Shown here piece by piece: positions 1 through 16,133 of a stretch of 64,000 bases of DNA. The stretch comes from Ricinus communis. Lineage: Eukaryota; Streptophyta; Magnoliopsida; Malpighiales; Euphorbiaceae. Each line of letters begins with the position of its first letter. Within the stretch, counting starts at the first letter, position 1. The notes under the pieces are model-generated. The model was not told the origin of the DNA. It saw only the letters and a list, made by a program, of their open reading frames with translations, and made no database searches. A program made the translations under genes and the position numbers. The DNA lies in assembly GCF_019578655.1 (NCBI RefSeq), contig NC_063257.1, forward strand, positions 25,251,939-25,315,938, given 5' to 3'.

Positions 1-2
1 AA

Positions 3-107
3 TTCTTTTGTGTATACATTCGAACTACTGTTGGTCATATTTCTCTTTATCAAAAAATAGAAGAAGCTATACAAGGATTTTGCCAAGCCGGCTCATATGG
101 TAGCTAA
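3..107 (+). pseudogene. rpoC1: rpoC1 3' end (plastid RNA polymerase beta' subunit), fragment
   Basis: Frame 3 reads [19 protein letters not shown] and ends at a TAA at 105-107. TTVG followed by a helical stretch corresponds to the C-terminal end of plastid beta' (compare TTVGRAILW of E. coli beta', which lies just upstream of the point where plastids split the subunit into rpoC1 and rpoC2). Only about 34 codons are inside the window, so the state of the rest of the gene is unknown. It is followed after 168 bp by rpoC2 in the same direction, which is the normal plastid order. It is not expected to be expressed in the nucleus. Confidence 0.75.
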
Positions 108-275
108 ACATAAGGATCTAAGCTAAGTAATTCTATGACACTAGCATGAATTGCAATCTCTTCGGTTTAGCTAGGACCCTAGTTCCTGAATTTCATTTCT
201 ATGCAAATCAAGATCGAGAAAAGGAAGTTTCCAATCATTGACTCAAATCGATTGTCGAACTCTACTCAGTTGAAT

Positions 276-2150
<1,875 letters not shown>

Positions 2151-5100
2151 ACAAATTCATAAATATACACGTTTTACGAGGTTATTTTCTTATATCGACA
2201 AATATACCCCTTTTATTAGGTTGTTTTCTTATAATATAAAATTAACCCATTTAAGAGGTTGTTTCTTATACTCACAAATATACCACAATTACGGGGATAT
2301 TTTATTCGATTCATAAAATCCCCATATTACGGGGTTGTTTTCTAGAATTAAAAAATTTACCCCTTCTAAGAGGCTGTTTTCTCATACTTGCAATTACACT
2401 ACTTTTACGGGGTTATTTTCTCATATTCATAAATATACACGTTTTATGAGGTTATTTTCTTAATTCATAAATATACCACTTTTACGGGGTTGTTTTCACA
2501 TATTATAGAATTAGCACAAATCTGGGGTTATTTTCTCAAATTCATAAATACATATATTTTACGAGGTTATTTTCTTATATCGATAAATATACCCCTTTGA
2601 CGGGGTTGTTTTCTCATGTTATAAAATTAACCTATTTAAGGGGTTGTTTTCTCATACTCATAAATATACCATAATTACGGGGTTATTTCCTCAGATTCAT
2701 AAATATCCCCGTATTACGGGGTTTTTTCACATATTAAAAAATTTAATCTTTTTACGAGGTTGTTTTCTCATATTAAAAAATTAATCCGTTCTACGAGACT
2801 GTTTTCTTAGACATGCAATTTCACCATTTTTACGGGGTTGTTTTCTCATATTCATAAATATACACATTTTACGTGGTTATATTCTTATATTGATAAATAT
2901 ACCACTTTTACGGGGTCATCTTCTCATACTAAATTATTAGCACGTGTTCTTTACTCAAATTTATAAATATACACGTTTTACGAGGTTATTTTTATATATT
3001 GATAAATATACCCCTTTTACATGGTTGTTTTCTCATATTATAAAATTAACCCATTTAAGAGGTTGTTTTCTCAAACTCACAAATATACCAAAATTACGGA
3101 GTAATTTTCTCCGATTGAAAAATATCCTCGTATTCCGGGGTTGTTTTCTAATATTTATAAATAAACCCCTTTTACAGGATTGTTTTCTCATATTATAAAA
3201 TTAACCCATTTAAGGGATTGTTTTCTCATACTCACAAATATACCAAAATTACAGGGTAATTTTCTCCAATTGATAAATATCCCTGTATTACGAGGTTGTT
3301 TTCTAATATTTATAAATATACCCCTCTTACGGGGTTGTTCTCTCATATTAAAAAATTTACCCCTTCTACGAGGCTATTTTCTCATACTCGCAATTACACT
3401 ACTTTTACGGGATTATTTTTAAGGTTCATAAATATACGCGTTTTACGGGGTTATTTTCTTATATTGATAAATATACCACTTTTACGGGGTCATTTTCTCA
3501 TATTAAATTATTAGCATTATTATGAGGTTGTTTTCTCAAATTCATAAATATACACGTTTTAAGGGGTTATTTTCTTATATCGACAAATGTACCCCTTTTA
3601 TAGGGTTATCTTCTCATGTTATAAAATTAACCCATTTAAGTGGTTGTTTTCTCATACTCATATATATACCATAATTTACGGGGTTATTTCCTCATATTCA
3701 TAAATATTTCCGTATTACGGGTTTGTTTTCGCATATTAAAAACTTACTTGTTCTACGAGGCTATTTTCTCATATTAAAAATTTACACTTTTACGGGGTTA
3801 TTTTCTCAGATTCATAAATATACCACTTTTACGGGGTTATCTTCTCATACTAAATTATTAGCACTATTATGGTGTTGCTTTCTCAAATTCATAAATATAC
3901 ACATTTTATAAGGTTATTTTCTTATATTGACAAATATATTCCTTTTATGGGGGCCGTTTTCTCATATAAAATTATTAGCACTATTCCGGGGTTATTTTCT
4001 CAATACACGTTTTACAGGGTTATTTTCTTATATCAATAAATATACCACTTTTACAGGGTTGTTTTCTCATATTATAAAATTAACCCATTTAAGTGGTTGT
4101 TTTCTCATACAAACAAATATGCCAAAATTACGGGGTTATTTTCTCCGATTGATAAATATTCCCTTATTACAGAGTTATTTTCTGATATTTATAAATATAC
4201 CCTTCTTACGGGATTGTTGTCATATTAAAAATTTTATCCGTTCTACAAGGCTGTTTTTTCAGACTCGCAATTACACTACTTTTACAGGTTTATTTTATGA
4301 GATTCATAAATATACACGTTTTACGGGGTTATTTTCTTATATTGATAAATATACCACTTTTACGGGGTCGGTTTCTTATATTAAATTATTAGCACAATTA
4401 TGGAGTTGGTTTCTCAAATTCATAAATATACACGTTTTATGGAGTTATTTCTTATATCGACAAATATTTTCATTTTACGGGATTGTTTTCTCATATTATA
4501 AAATTAACTCATTTAAGGGTTAGTTTTCTCATACTCACAAATAAAGAAAAATCACGGAGTTATTTTCTCCGACTGATAAATATCCCCATATTACGGGGTT
4601 GTTTTCTAATATCCATAAATACACCCCTCTTATGGGGTTATTTTCTGATATTAAAAAATTTATCCCCTCTACGGGGCTATTTTCTTAGATTCGCAATTAC
4701 ACTACTTTCACGGGGTTGTTTTCTCATATTCAGAAATATACATGTTTTACGGGGCTATTTTCTAATGTTGATAAATATACCACTTTGACGAGGTTATTTT
4801 CTTATATTGACAAATATACCCCTTTTACGTGGTTGTTTTCTCATATTATAAAATTAACCCGTTTAAAGGGTAGTTTTCTCATACACAAATATACCAAAAT
4901 GACGGGATTATTTTCTATGATTGATAAATATCCCCGTATTATGGGGTTGTTTTCTCATATTAAGAAATTTACCCCTTCTACGAGGCTGTTTTCTCACGAC
5001 TCGCAATTACACTACTTTTACGAGGTTGCTTTCTCATATTCATAAATATACACGTTTTATGGGATTATTTTCTTATATTGATAAATATACCACTTCTACA

Positions 5101-8100
5101 GGGTTTTTTTTCTTATATCGATAAATATACCCCTTTTACGGGGTTGTTTTCATATATTATAAAATTAACCCATTTAAGGGATTATTTTCTCATACTCACA
5201 AATATACCAAAATTACAGGGTTATTTTCTCCGATTGATAAATATCCCCGTACTATGGGGCTGTTTTCTCATATTAGAAAATTTACCCCTTCGACGATGCT
5301 GTTTTCTCATATTAAAAAATTTTCCCCTTCTGCGAGGCTTTTTTTTTTCAGACTCACAATTACACTACTTTTACGGAGTTGTTTTCTCATATTCATAAAT
5401 ATACACATTTTACAGAGTTATTTCCTTATATCGATAAATATCCTCGTGTTACGGGGTTATTTTCTAATATTTATAAATATATCCCTCTTACGTGGTTGTT
5501 TTCTCATATTAAAAAATTAACCCGTTCCACGAGGCTGTTTTCTCAGACTCGCTATTACACTATTTTATGGGTTTATTTTCTCAGATTCATAAATATACAT
5601 GTTTTACGGGGTTATTTTTATATATTGACAAATATACCCCTTTTACAGGGTTGTTTTCTCGAATTATAAAATTAACCCATTTAAGAGGTTGTTTTCTCAA
5701 ATTCATAAATATACACGTTTTATGAAGTTATTTTCTTATATCGACAAATATACCTCTTTTACAGGATTGTTTTCTCATATTATAAAATTAACCCATTTAA
5801 ATGATTGTTTTCTCATACTCACAAATATACCAAAATTCCGGGGTTATTTTTTCTGATTGATAAATATCCCCGTATTATGGGGTTGTTTTCTAATATTTAT
5901 AAATATAACACTCTTACGGGGTTGTTTTCTAATATTAAAAAATTTACCCCTTTTATGAGGCTGTTTTCTTAGACTCACAATTACACTACTTTTACGGGAT
6001 TGTTTTCTCTGATTCATAAATATACACGGGGTTATTTTCTTATATCGAAAAATATACCCTATTTATGGGGTTGTTTTCTCATATTATAAAATTAACCAAT
6101 TTAAGGGGTTGTTCTCTCATACTCACAAATACACCAAAACTGCGGGGTTATTTTTTCTGATTGATAAATATCCCCGTATTATGGGGTTGTTTTCTCATAT
6201 TAAAAAATTTATCCTTTGTACGAGGCTGCTTTCTCATACTCGCAATTACACTACTTTTACGGGGTTGTTTTCTCATATTCATAAATATACACGTTTTACG
6301 GGGTTATTTTCTCATATTATTAAATGTACCGCTTTTACTCAATCGTTTTTCATATTAAGTTATTAGCACTATTATGGGGTTGTTTTCTCAAATTCATAAA
6401 TATAAAAGTTTTACGGGGTTATTTTCTTATATCGACAAATATACCCATTTAAGGGGTTATTCTCTCATACTCACAAATATTATGTTACAGAGTTATTTCC
6501 TCACATTCATAAATATCCTCGTATCACGGGGTTGTTTTTACATACTAAAATATTTATGCCTTCTACGAGGTTGTTTTCTCATATTAAAGAATTTATCCGT
6601 TCTATGAGGCTGTTTTCTTATACTTGCAATTACTCTACTTTTACTGGGTTATTTTTTAAGATTCATAAATATACAGGCTTTACGATGTTATTTTCTTATA
6701 TTGATAAATAAACCACCTTTATAGAGTCTTTTTCTCATATCATATTCTTAGCATTATTATAGGGTGGTTTTCTCAAATTCATAAATGTACATATTTTATG
6801 AGGTTCTTTTCTTACATTGACAAATATACTCCTTTTACGGGGTTGTTTTCTCATATTATAAAATTAACCTATTTAAGGGGGTTATTTTCTCATACTCACA
6901 AATATACCAAAATTATGGGGTTATTTTCTCCGATTGATAAATATCCCCGTATTACGGGGTTGTTTTCTCATATTAAATAATTTACCCCTTCTACGAGGCT
7001 GTTTTCTTAGACTCGCAATTATACTACTTTTATAGAGTTATTTTCTCATATTTATAAATATACACGTTTTACGGAGTTATTCTCTTATATTGATAAATAT
7101 ACCACTTTTACGAGGTTGTATTTTCATATAAAATTATTAGCACTATTATAAGGTTGTTGTCTCAAATTCATAAATATACATGTTTTACGGGGTTATTTTC
7201 TTATATTAACAAATATACCGCTTAAATGGGGTTGTTCTCTTATATTAAAAAATTAACCCATTAAGGGGTTTTTTTTGTTCTCATACTCGCAAATACGCCA
7301 AAATTATGTGGTTGTTTTCTCCGACTGATAAACATCACCGTATTGCGGGTTATTTGCTAATATTTATAAATATATCCCTCTTGCGGGGTTGTTTTCTCAT
7401 ATTAAAAAATTTACCTTTCTACGAGGCTGTTTTTCTAGACTCGCAATTACACTACTTTTGTGGGATTTTTTTCTCAAATTCATAAATATACACATTTTAC
7501 GGGGTTATACTCTTATTTTGATAAATATATCACTTTTACAGGTTCGTTTTCTCATATTAAATTATTAGCACTAGTATGGGGTTGTTTTCTCAAATTCATA
7601 AATATACATGTTTTACTGGATTATTTTCTTATATTGACAAATATACCCTTTTTATGGGGCTATTTTCTCATATTATAAAATTAACCCATTTAAGGTGTTC
7701 TTTTCTTATACTCACAAATATACCAAAATTACGGGGTTATTTTCTCTGATTGATAAATATCTTTATATTACGGGGTTGTTTTCTAATATTTATAAATATA
7801 TACCTCTTACGGGTTTGTTTTCCCATATTCATAAATATACATGTTTTACAGGGTTATTTTCTTATATTGACAAATATACCCCTTTTACGGGGTTGTTTTC
7901 TCATATTATAAAATTAACCCATTTAAGGTGTTTTCTCATACTCACAAATATACCAAAATTACGAGGTTATTTTCTCTGATTGATAAATATCTTTGTACTA
8001 CGGGTTTTTTTAAAATATTTATAAATATACCACTCTTACGGGGTTGTTTTCTCATATTCATAAACATACATGTTTTATGGGGTTAATTTCTTATATTGAT

Positions 8101-11100
8101 AAATATACCACTTTTACGAGGTTGTTGTCTCATATTAAATTATTAGCATTATTACGGGGTTGTTTTCTCCAATTTATAAATAATTATGTTTTACAGTATT
8201 ATTTTCTTATATTGACGAATATATCCTTTCCACGGGATTGTTTTCTCATATTATAAAATTAACCCATTTAAGTGGTGTTTTCTCATACTCACAATTATAC
8301 CACAATTACGGGGTTATTTTTTTCGATTGATAAATATCCCCGTACTACGGGGCTATTTTCTAATATTTATAAATATACCCCTCTTACGGGGTTGTTTTCT
8401 CATATTAAAAAATTTACCCCTTCTACGAGGCTGTTTTCTTAGACTCGCAATTACACTACTTTTACGTGGTTGTTTTCCGAGATTCATAAACATTCACATT
8501 TTACGGAGTTATTTTCTTATATTGATAAATATAACACTTTTACGGGGTCGTTTTCTCATACTAAATTATTAGCATGATTATGGGATTGTTTTTTCAAATT
8601 CATAAATATACATGTCCTACTAGATTATTTTCTTATATTGACAGATATACCCTTTTTACGGGGTTGTTTTCTCATAGTATAAAATTAATCCATTTAATGT
8701 GTTATTTCCTCATACTCACAAATATACTAAAATTACGGAGTTATTTTCTCCGATTGATAAATATCTTCATATTACGGGGTTATTTTCTTATATTGATAAA
8801 TATACCCCTTTTACGGGGTTGTTTTCTCATATTATAAAATTAACCCATTCAAGGGGTTGTTTTCTCACACTCACAAATATACCACAATTACAGGGTTATT
8901 TTCTCCGATTTATAAATATTCCCGTACTACGGGTTTATTTTCTTATATTGACAAATATACCCCTCTTACGGGGTTGTTTTCTCATTTTAAAAGATTTACC
9001 CCTACTACGAGACTATTCTCTTAGACTCGCAATTACAATACTTTTACGGGGTTGTTTTCTCAAATTCATAAATTCTTTTGCGGGGTTATTTTTTCATATT
9101 ATAAAATTAACCCATTTAAGGGGTTGTTTTCTCATACTCACAAATACACCAAAATTATAGGGCTATTTTCTCCGATTGAAAAATATCCCGTATTATGGGG
9201 TTGTTTTCTGAAATGCATAAATATACATGTTTTATGATATTATTTTCTTATATTGACAAAAATACTATTTTTATGGGGTTGTTTTCTGATATTATAAAAT
9301 TAACCATTTAAGTGGTTGTTTTCTAGTACTCACAAATATACCAAAATTACTAGGTTATTTTCTTCAATTGATAAATATCACCGTATTATGGGGTTATTTT
9401 CTACTATTTATAAATATACCCATCTTACGGGGATGTTCTCTTAGACTCGCAATTAAAATACTTTTAAAGGGTTGTTTTCTCAGACTCATAAATATACACG
9501 TTTTACGGGATTATTTTCTCATATTATAAAATTAACACATTTAAGGGGTTGTTTTCTCATAATCACAAATATACCATAATTACGGAGATTCATAAATATC
9601 CTCTTATTATGAAGTTGTTTTCTCATATTAAGAAATTTGCCCCTTGTACGAGGCTGTTTTCTTTGATTGGCAACTGCACTACTTTGACACGGTTATTTTC
9701 TCGGATTCTTAAATATAAACGTTTTACAGAGTTATTTTCTTAAAATTGATAAGTATACCACTTTTACGGGGTCGTTTTCTCATATTAAATTATTAGCACT
9801 ATTATGGGGTTGTTTTTCAAATTCATAAATATACATGTTTTACGGGATTATTTTCTTTTATTGACAAATATACCCTTCTTACGGGGTTGTTTTCTGATAT
9901 TATAAAATTAACCCATTTAAGGGGTGTTCTCTCATGCTCACAAATATACCAAAATTACAGGATTATTTTTTTCGATTGATAATCCCCGTATTACGGTATT
10001 ATTTTCTAATATTTACAAATATACCCCTCTTACAAGGTTGTTCTCTCATATTAAAAGATTTACCCCTACTACGAGCCTGTTCTCTTAGACTCGCAATTGT
10101 ACTATTTTTATGGGGTTGTTTTATAAAATTCATAAATATACAAGATTTACGGGGTTATTTTCTTATATTGATAAATATACCACTTTTAGAGCGTTGTTTT
10201 CTCATATTAAATTATTAACACTATTATGGGGTTGCTTTTTTAAATTTATAAATATACACGTTTTACAGGATTATTTTCTTATATTGACAAATATACCCCT
10301 TTAACGGGGTTATTTTTTCATATTATAAAATTAATCCATTTAAGGGGTTGTTTTCTCATACTCACAAATATACTAAAATTACGGGGTTATTTCATCAAAT
10401 TCATAAATATCACTATATTACGGGGCTATTTTCTAATATTTATAAATATACTCCTCTTACGGGGTTGTTTTCTCATATTAAAAATTTTACTCCTTCTATG
10501 AGGCAGTTTTGGTGGACTCGCAATTACACTACTTTTATGCGGTTATTTTCTTATATTGATAAATATACCACTTTTATAGCATTGTTTTCTCATATTACAT
10601 TATTAACACTATTATGGGGTTATTTTTTCAAATTTATAAATATACACGTTTTACGGTGTTATTTTCTTATATTGACAAATATACCCCTTTAACGAGATCT
10701 TTTTTTTCATATTATAAAATTAATCCATTTAAGGGGTTATTTTCTCGTACTCACAAATATACCATAATTACGGGGTTATTTCATCAAATTCATAAATATC
10801 ACTGTATTATGGGGCTATTTTCTAATATTTATAAATATACTCCTCTTGCGGGTTGTTTTCTGAGAATCATAAATATACAAGTTTTACGGGGTTATTTTCT
10901 TATATTGATAAATATACCACTTTTATAGCTTTGTTTTCTCATATTAAATTATTAGCACTATTATAGGGTTATTTTTTTAAATTTATAAATATACACGTTT
11001 TACGGTGTTATTTTCTTATATTGACAAATATACCCCTTTTACGGGGTTGTTTTCTCACATTATAAATTTAATCCATTTAAGGGATTATTTTCTCATACTC

Positions 11101-12717
11101 ATAAATATACCACAAATATGGGATTATTTCATAAGATTCATAAATATCACTGTATTACGGGGCTGTTTTATAATATTTATAAATATACCCCTTTTACGGT
11201 TGTTATTTTCTCATATTAAAAAATTTACCCTTTCTACGATGCTGTTTTCTTGGACTCGCAATTACACTACTTTTACGGGGTTGTTTTGTCACATTAATAA
11301 AATATACACGTTTTACGGGGTTATTTTCTTATATTGATAAATATACCACTTTTATGGTGTCGTTTTCTCATATTAAATTATTAACACTACTATGGGGTTG
11401 TTTTCTCAAATTCATAAATATACATAATTTATAGGATTATTTTCTTATATAGACAAATATACTCGTTTTACAAGGTTGTTTTATCATCTTATAAAATTAA
11501 CCCATTTAAGGTGTTATTTTATGATACTAACAAATATAACATAATTATGGGGTTATTTTCTTCCGATTGATAAATATCCCCATATCACGGGGTTATTTTC
11601 TAATATTTATAGATATACCCCACTTACAGGGTTGTTCTCTCATATTAAAGGATTTACCCCTACTACGAGGGTGCTCTTTTAGACTCGCAATTACACTACT
11701 TTTACGGGGTTGTTTTCTCAGATTCATAAATATACAAGTTTTACGGGTTATTTTCTTATATCGATAAATATACCACTTTTACAGCGTCGGTTTCTCATAT
11801 TAAATTATTAGCACTATTATAGAGTTTTTTTTCAAATTCACAAATATACACGTTTTACAAGGTTATTTTCTTATATTGATAAATATGCCCCTTTTACGGG
11901 GTTGTTTTCTAATATTATGAAATTAATCCGTTTAAGAGGTTGTTTTCTCATACTCACAAATATACCATAATTACGGGGTTATTTCATCAAATTCATAAAT
12001 ATCATCGTATTACGGGACTATTTTTTAATATCTATAAATATACCCCTCTTATGGAGTTGTTTTCTCATATTAAAAATTTTATCCCCCCTAGAGGCTGTTT
12101 TGTTAGACTCGCAATTACACTACTTTTACAGGGATGTTTTCTCAGATTCATAAATATACACATTTTACGGGGACATTTTCTCATATTCATAAATATACAT
12201 GTTTTACGGGGATATTTTCTTATATTCATTAATATACCACTTTTACAACATCATTTTCTCATTAAATTATTAGCACTACTATGGGGTTGTTTTCTCAAAT
12301 TCATAAATATACATGTTTTACAGGATTATTTTCTTATATCGACAAATACACCCATTTTATGGGGTTGTTTTCTAATATTATAAAATTAACCCATTTAAGG
12401 GGTTGTTTTCTCATACTCACAAATATACCAAAATAGGGGGATTATTTCCTCCGATGGATAAATATTCCTGTATTACGGGGTTGTTTTCTAATATTTATGA
12501 ATATACCGCTCTTATAGGGTTGTTTTCTCATATTAAAAGATTTATCCGTACTACGAGGCTATTCCTTTAGACTCTCAATTACACTACTTTTACGGGGTTG
12601 TTTTCTCAGATTCATAAATATACACGTTTACGGGGCTATTTTCTTATATTGATAAATATATCACTTTTATAACATTGTTTTCTCATATTAAATTATTAAC
12701 ACTATTGTGGGGTTATT
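2151..12717 (+). repeat. Satellite block 1: 39-bp monomers in a higher-order array
   Basis: The block is a continuous tandem array of monomers ending in ACGGGGTTGTTTTCT or a close variant. Monomer types can be told apart by their first half: A CATAAATATACACG, B GACAAATATACCCC, C AAATTAACCCATTTAAG, D CTCACAAATATACCA, E TCCCCGTATTACGGGG, F TATAAATATACCCCTC, G AAATTTACCCCTTCTACG, H GACTCGCAATTACACTAC, I CAGATTCATAAATATAC, J TTGATAAATATACCAC, K TTATTAGCACTATTATG. K recurs near 2500, 2930, 3510, 3850, 3970, 4385, 6355, 6745, 7131, 7561, 8139, 8565, 9786, 10208, 10591, 10948, 11371, 11800, 12260 and 12690. Many intervals are 415-430 bp; others reflect lost or duplicated monomers, for example C-D-E-F present twice between 3037 and 3340. 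This block is the most irregular. No gene is credible here. Confidence 0.95.
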
Positions 12718-15713
12718 TGTCACGACCCCACCCGTGGGCCCGTGACCGGCACTAGGGAATGGGTAGGCTTAAGGCCACCGAAACCCGTAGTAAGCCTGAC
12801 ACACTGATTTAAACAAATCTCATCTCAAATTAATATTATTAAAACCACAAATTATCTTAATAGCTACATTCTACATAAATACTTGATCGCCCGGAAAAAC
12901 TAGGCGAGACCCAAGCTCGAAAATACAAGCGATACATTTACTATTACTACTGCGGAGAATCTAAGATTTACCAATTTACATACCAAATCAAATACATCAC
13001 CCGATGATGAAGGAGTCGGGTTACTGAATAAGAGTCGCGAGAGGACTAACAGTCACGAATCTGAAAAACAGTAAAAATGAGACTGTCAGTCTCGAGAGTG
13101 AGTTAAAATCATATATCTAAAACAGTTTCAAATATCTCAATGTCACCTTATTTAATTTTAAAATAATTAATAAATCACGTGAACCATACGTGTCATGTTA
13201 AAACATATGTGTCATGCCATGCTTAAACAAAATTTATTCCACATGCAACGGGACGGAGTACTTCAGTATAACCCTAATCCCAACTCTAACATCTCGATTT
13301 ATTTCAACACTTATGTCTCAACTAACCTCAACTCTAACATCTCAAACCTCTCATTCCAACAGGACTGGCGCCCAGAGAGCAAAGCTCGACCAGGGACCTT
13401 ACCTCTAGTCCGGTCACTTAACTCTCAGCCTTAGCCTTTCGGCTCTCTTATCCAATAAGACTGGCGCCCAGAGAGCTTAGCTCGACCAGGGACCTTACCT
13501 CCAGTCTGGTCACTTAAGTATCCAAATAAGAAATCTAGTAGCCATTCGGCTCTCTTAATCCAATAAGACTGGCGCCCCAAGAGCAATGCTCGACCAGGGA
13601 CCTTACCTCCAGTCTGGTCACTTAAGTATCCAAATAAGCCGGCGCCTCGAGAGCAATGCTCGACCAGGGACCTTTACTCCGGCAACCACACTCTACTAAG
13701 CCCAGAGAGCGATGCTCGACCAGGGCAGGTCCTAATCTTTCTTTCTTAAAATTTTTACCTCTTTACCCTTTCCCTATCTCTCTCAAATTATATTGGGACA
13801 CTCATCCAACTCCTATGTTCTACTGCCGTCCCATCCTGAGTCATCATGCAATATTAAAATTGGTAATAAAGGAAAAACATATTTAAATAGTAATTAAAAG
13901 CATCATGTAAATGATAATAGTAATAATTAAATGAAAATTGAAATTGCAAATAAATATTCCGCGATAGCAAATCAAATTTTATGCATGACACGTGCGTAAG
14001 CGATATATGACTTTAACTCACAGGGTTTGGCGACCTCCTAGCTCACGCTCCGGTGCCTCGGTAGGAGCGGTAGCCGACAATCTAGACATGGAAGACAACT
14101 TATCAAAACGATGAAACAATCGATCTTTAATCCTAGGTCTAGACTCCTAGGACTGACTGTCTAAGAATCTCGACTCAGGAGAATTCTACCGAAAATCCGG
14201 CAGAACCTCCCTTACAACACGAACATTACCCCCCGTAAAAACGGGTCCAGGACCTGCCAGAAAAACACTCCAAATACTTAACGATTCAAACAATAGGAGT
14301 CGGGTCCCCAAACTTCACTATTTCAGGCGAAAATCGAGGCTGCAGACAATTATTTTTGACTCAAAAAAATCATCAAATACACAATATAATCCAATAGACA
14401 CAATTAAACCAAGAATTTCTAAAATTAACGGGCCAAAGATAATTACCGAGATGCTCGATCGCTCGGTCGACTCTCCTCCGGCCGCCGGAGTCCAAATCGA
14501 CGATCCGAACACACCATCGGACTCACAATGACGCGCTGATGACGATCCCCGCTTTCGATTTTTCGATCTGACACCCGATCGTCCGGGAGATTCTGAGCGA
14601 TCACGGTAGTCGATTTGCAAACGAAGCCCGATCGCCACGAAACCAGTGCCATCGCGAAGCTTGAGCAGAGGAGAGTCGAGATACGTCCTCCGATCTTCCA
14701 TAGCTCGCCGGAGCTCGCCGAAAAAATCCAAAAACGCAGCTGCCCCCTACTTTCTCTCTCCACCGGATCTTCCGTCTCCCGGCCACCACAGTTGCTTTGC
14801 AAAGAGGCCCTTGCGAGGAGGCCGATCGCCACTCGACTCGGCCTTGACATCGGAAGCGGTAGCGACCTCGGGCCTTGCTCTGCGCGATTTTGCCGAATGC
14901 CGTTCTCCGCCCGCCTTCCCGCCGCCTTCCGACCGCCACCCGCGACGCCACCGCCTTCCTCCTCTTCTTCTTCCCGGCCATCACCCTCTCTCTCTCTCCG
15001 ATCTACTTTCTCTCTCCCCGATCCCATTCCTTTCAATATCGACATTTTACCCCCGAACTTTTTCTTATTACAATTTGGTCCCTCAACTTCTTAATTACTT
15101 ACAATTCCATCCATCAAAATTCCAATTTAACCCCCAAACTTTCCTTTAGCCTTTCAATTAAGCCCTTAACTATTTAATTTGGGCCAAAACCGAATTATTG
15201 AAAATACACAATTATAAAAATACCCCCACGAGCATATTTATTTACAAAAATACCAAGCTCACAAATTTCCATTAAAACCCCATAAAAAATAACATTATAC
15301 TTTCAATCCTTATTCCAAAATAAATTTCCAATTTAGTCCTAACACACAATTAAATTAAATAATCAAATTCCAACTTAAAATTTAATACTACTAATCAATT
15401 ATAATACCAATTTTTCCAAAATTCTTTTATTAAAACATCCTTTATAATTTCTTCCAAAATTTTCCAATATATAATTTTACTTATATAAATATGCATTTGG
15501 GAAAATTTGAATAGTCAAAATATAATCATTTCTCAAATAATTTACTTGAATAATTTCTTAAAATTTCAAACTAATTGGGTATAGAAAATAACTCATTTAT
15601 TTGATTAATATTAAATTTTTCATTAAATCATTTCAAATTAAACCCAATAATAAAGCTAAAATTAACTTAAATAAAAACTCATTATTAAATATATAAAAAT
15701 TCCGGGTGTTACA
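12718..15713 (+). mobile_element. Solo LTR of a Ty3/gypsy-like retrotransposon (copy 1, 2996 bp)
   Basis: The element starts TGTCACGACCCCACCC and ends CCGGGTGTTACA, so it has the TG...CA termini of an LTR. It is flanked by a perfect 5-bp target duplication, TTATT, at 12713-12717 and 15714-15718, inside satellite. There is no primer site, gag or pol and no second LTR copy, so a solo LTR left by LTR-LTR recombination is the simplest reading. Parts in order: conserved 5' end, five GC-rich subrepeats (13364-13730), a GC-rich stretch with pyrimidine tracts (about 14400-15050), and an AT-rich 3' third with a TATATAAAT at about 15483. The terminal sequence resembles plant chromovirus (Tekay/Del-like) LTRs; that lineage is my recollection and not proven. 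ORFs inside it are open in several frames and are probably chance. Confidence 0.85.
13364..13730 (+). repeat. Subrepeats within solo LTR copy 1
   Basis: Five tandem, irregularly spaced copies of GGCGCCCAGAGAGC followed by GCTCGACCAGGGACC start near 13364, 13459, 13566, 13638 and 13700. Each contains the short inverted repeat GAGC-aat-GCTC (or GAGC-aaa/gat-GCTC). The same module occurs in the other LTR copies of this window, on the strand that follows the LTR orientation. Confidence 0.85.
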
Positions 15714-16133
15714 TTATTTTTTCAAATTCATAAACATACACGTTTTACGGATTTATTTTCTTATATTGACAAATATACCCCTTTTACGGGGTTGCTTTCT
15801 CATATTAAAAAATTAACCCATTTAAGGGGTAGTTTTCTTATACTCACAAATATACAATAATTACGGCGTTATTTTCTCCGATTGATAAATATCCCCGTAT
15901 TTACGAGGTTGTTTTCTAATATTTATAAATATACCCCCTCTTATGGGATTCTTTTCTCACATTAAAAAATTTACCTTTTCTACAAGGCAGTTCTCTGAGA
16001 CTCGCAATTACACTACTTTTATGGGGTTATTTTCTCATATTCATAAATATACACATATACAGAATTATCTTTTTATATTGATAAATATACCACTTTTACG
16101 GGGTCGTTTTCTCATATTAAATTATTAGCACTA
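15714..16133 (+). repeat. Satellite block 2 (420 bp, about one HOR)
   Basis: This is one near-complete higher-order unit isolated between two solo LTRs. It runs from the A monomer to K, and the K monomer is cut at ..TTAGCACTA by the next LTR. The first 5 bp and last 5 bp are the target duplications of the flanking elements. Confidence 0.93.

Noticed and set aside
2151..12717. CRISPR-like array
   Set aside because: There are no unique spacers between identical repeats; the whole unit is repeated, the context is plant DNA, and monomer types recur in fixed order.
14318..15177. Overlapping long ORFs on both strands in the GC-rich part of the solo LTR
   Set aside because: Five or more frames are open together over the same bases, the proteins are low-complexity (Arg/Glu or Pro/Ser rich), and there is no recognisable domain. 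Chance ORFs in stop-poor LTR DNA; one antisense frame is kept only as a low-interest finding.
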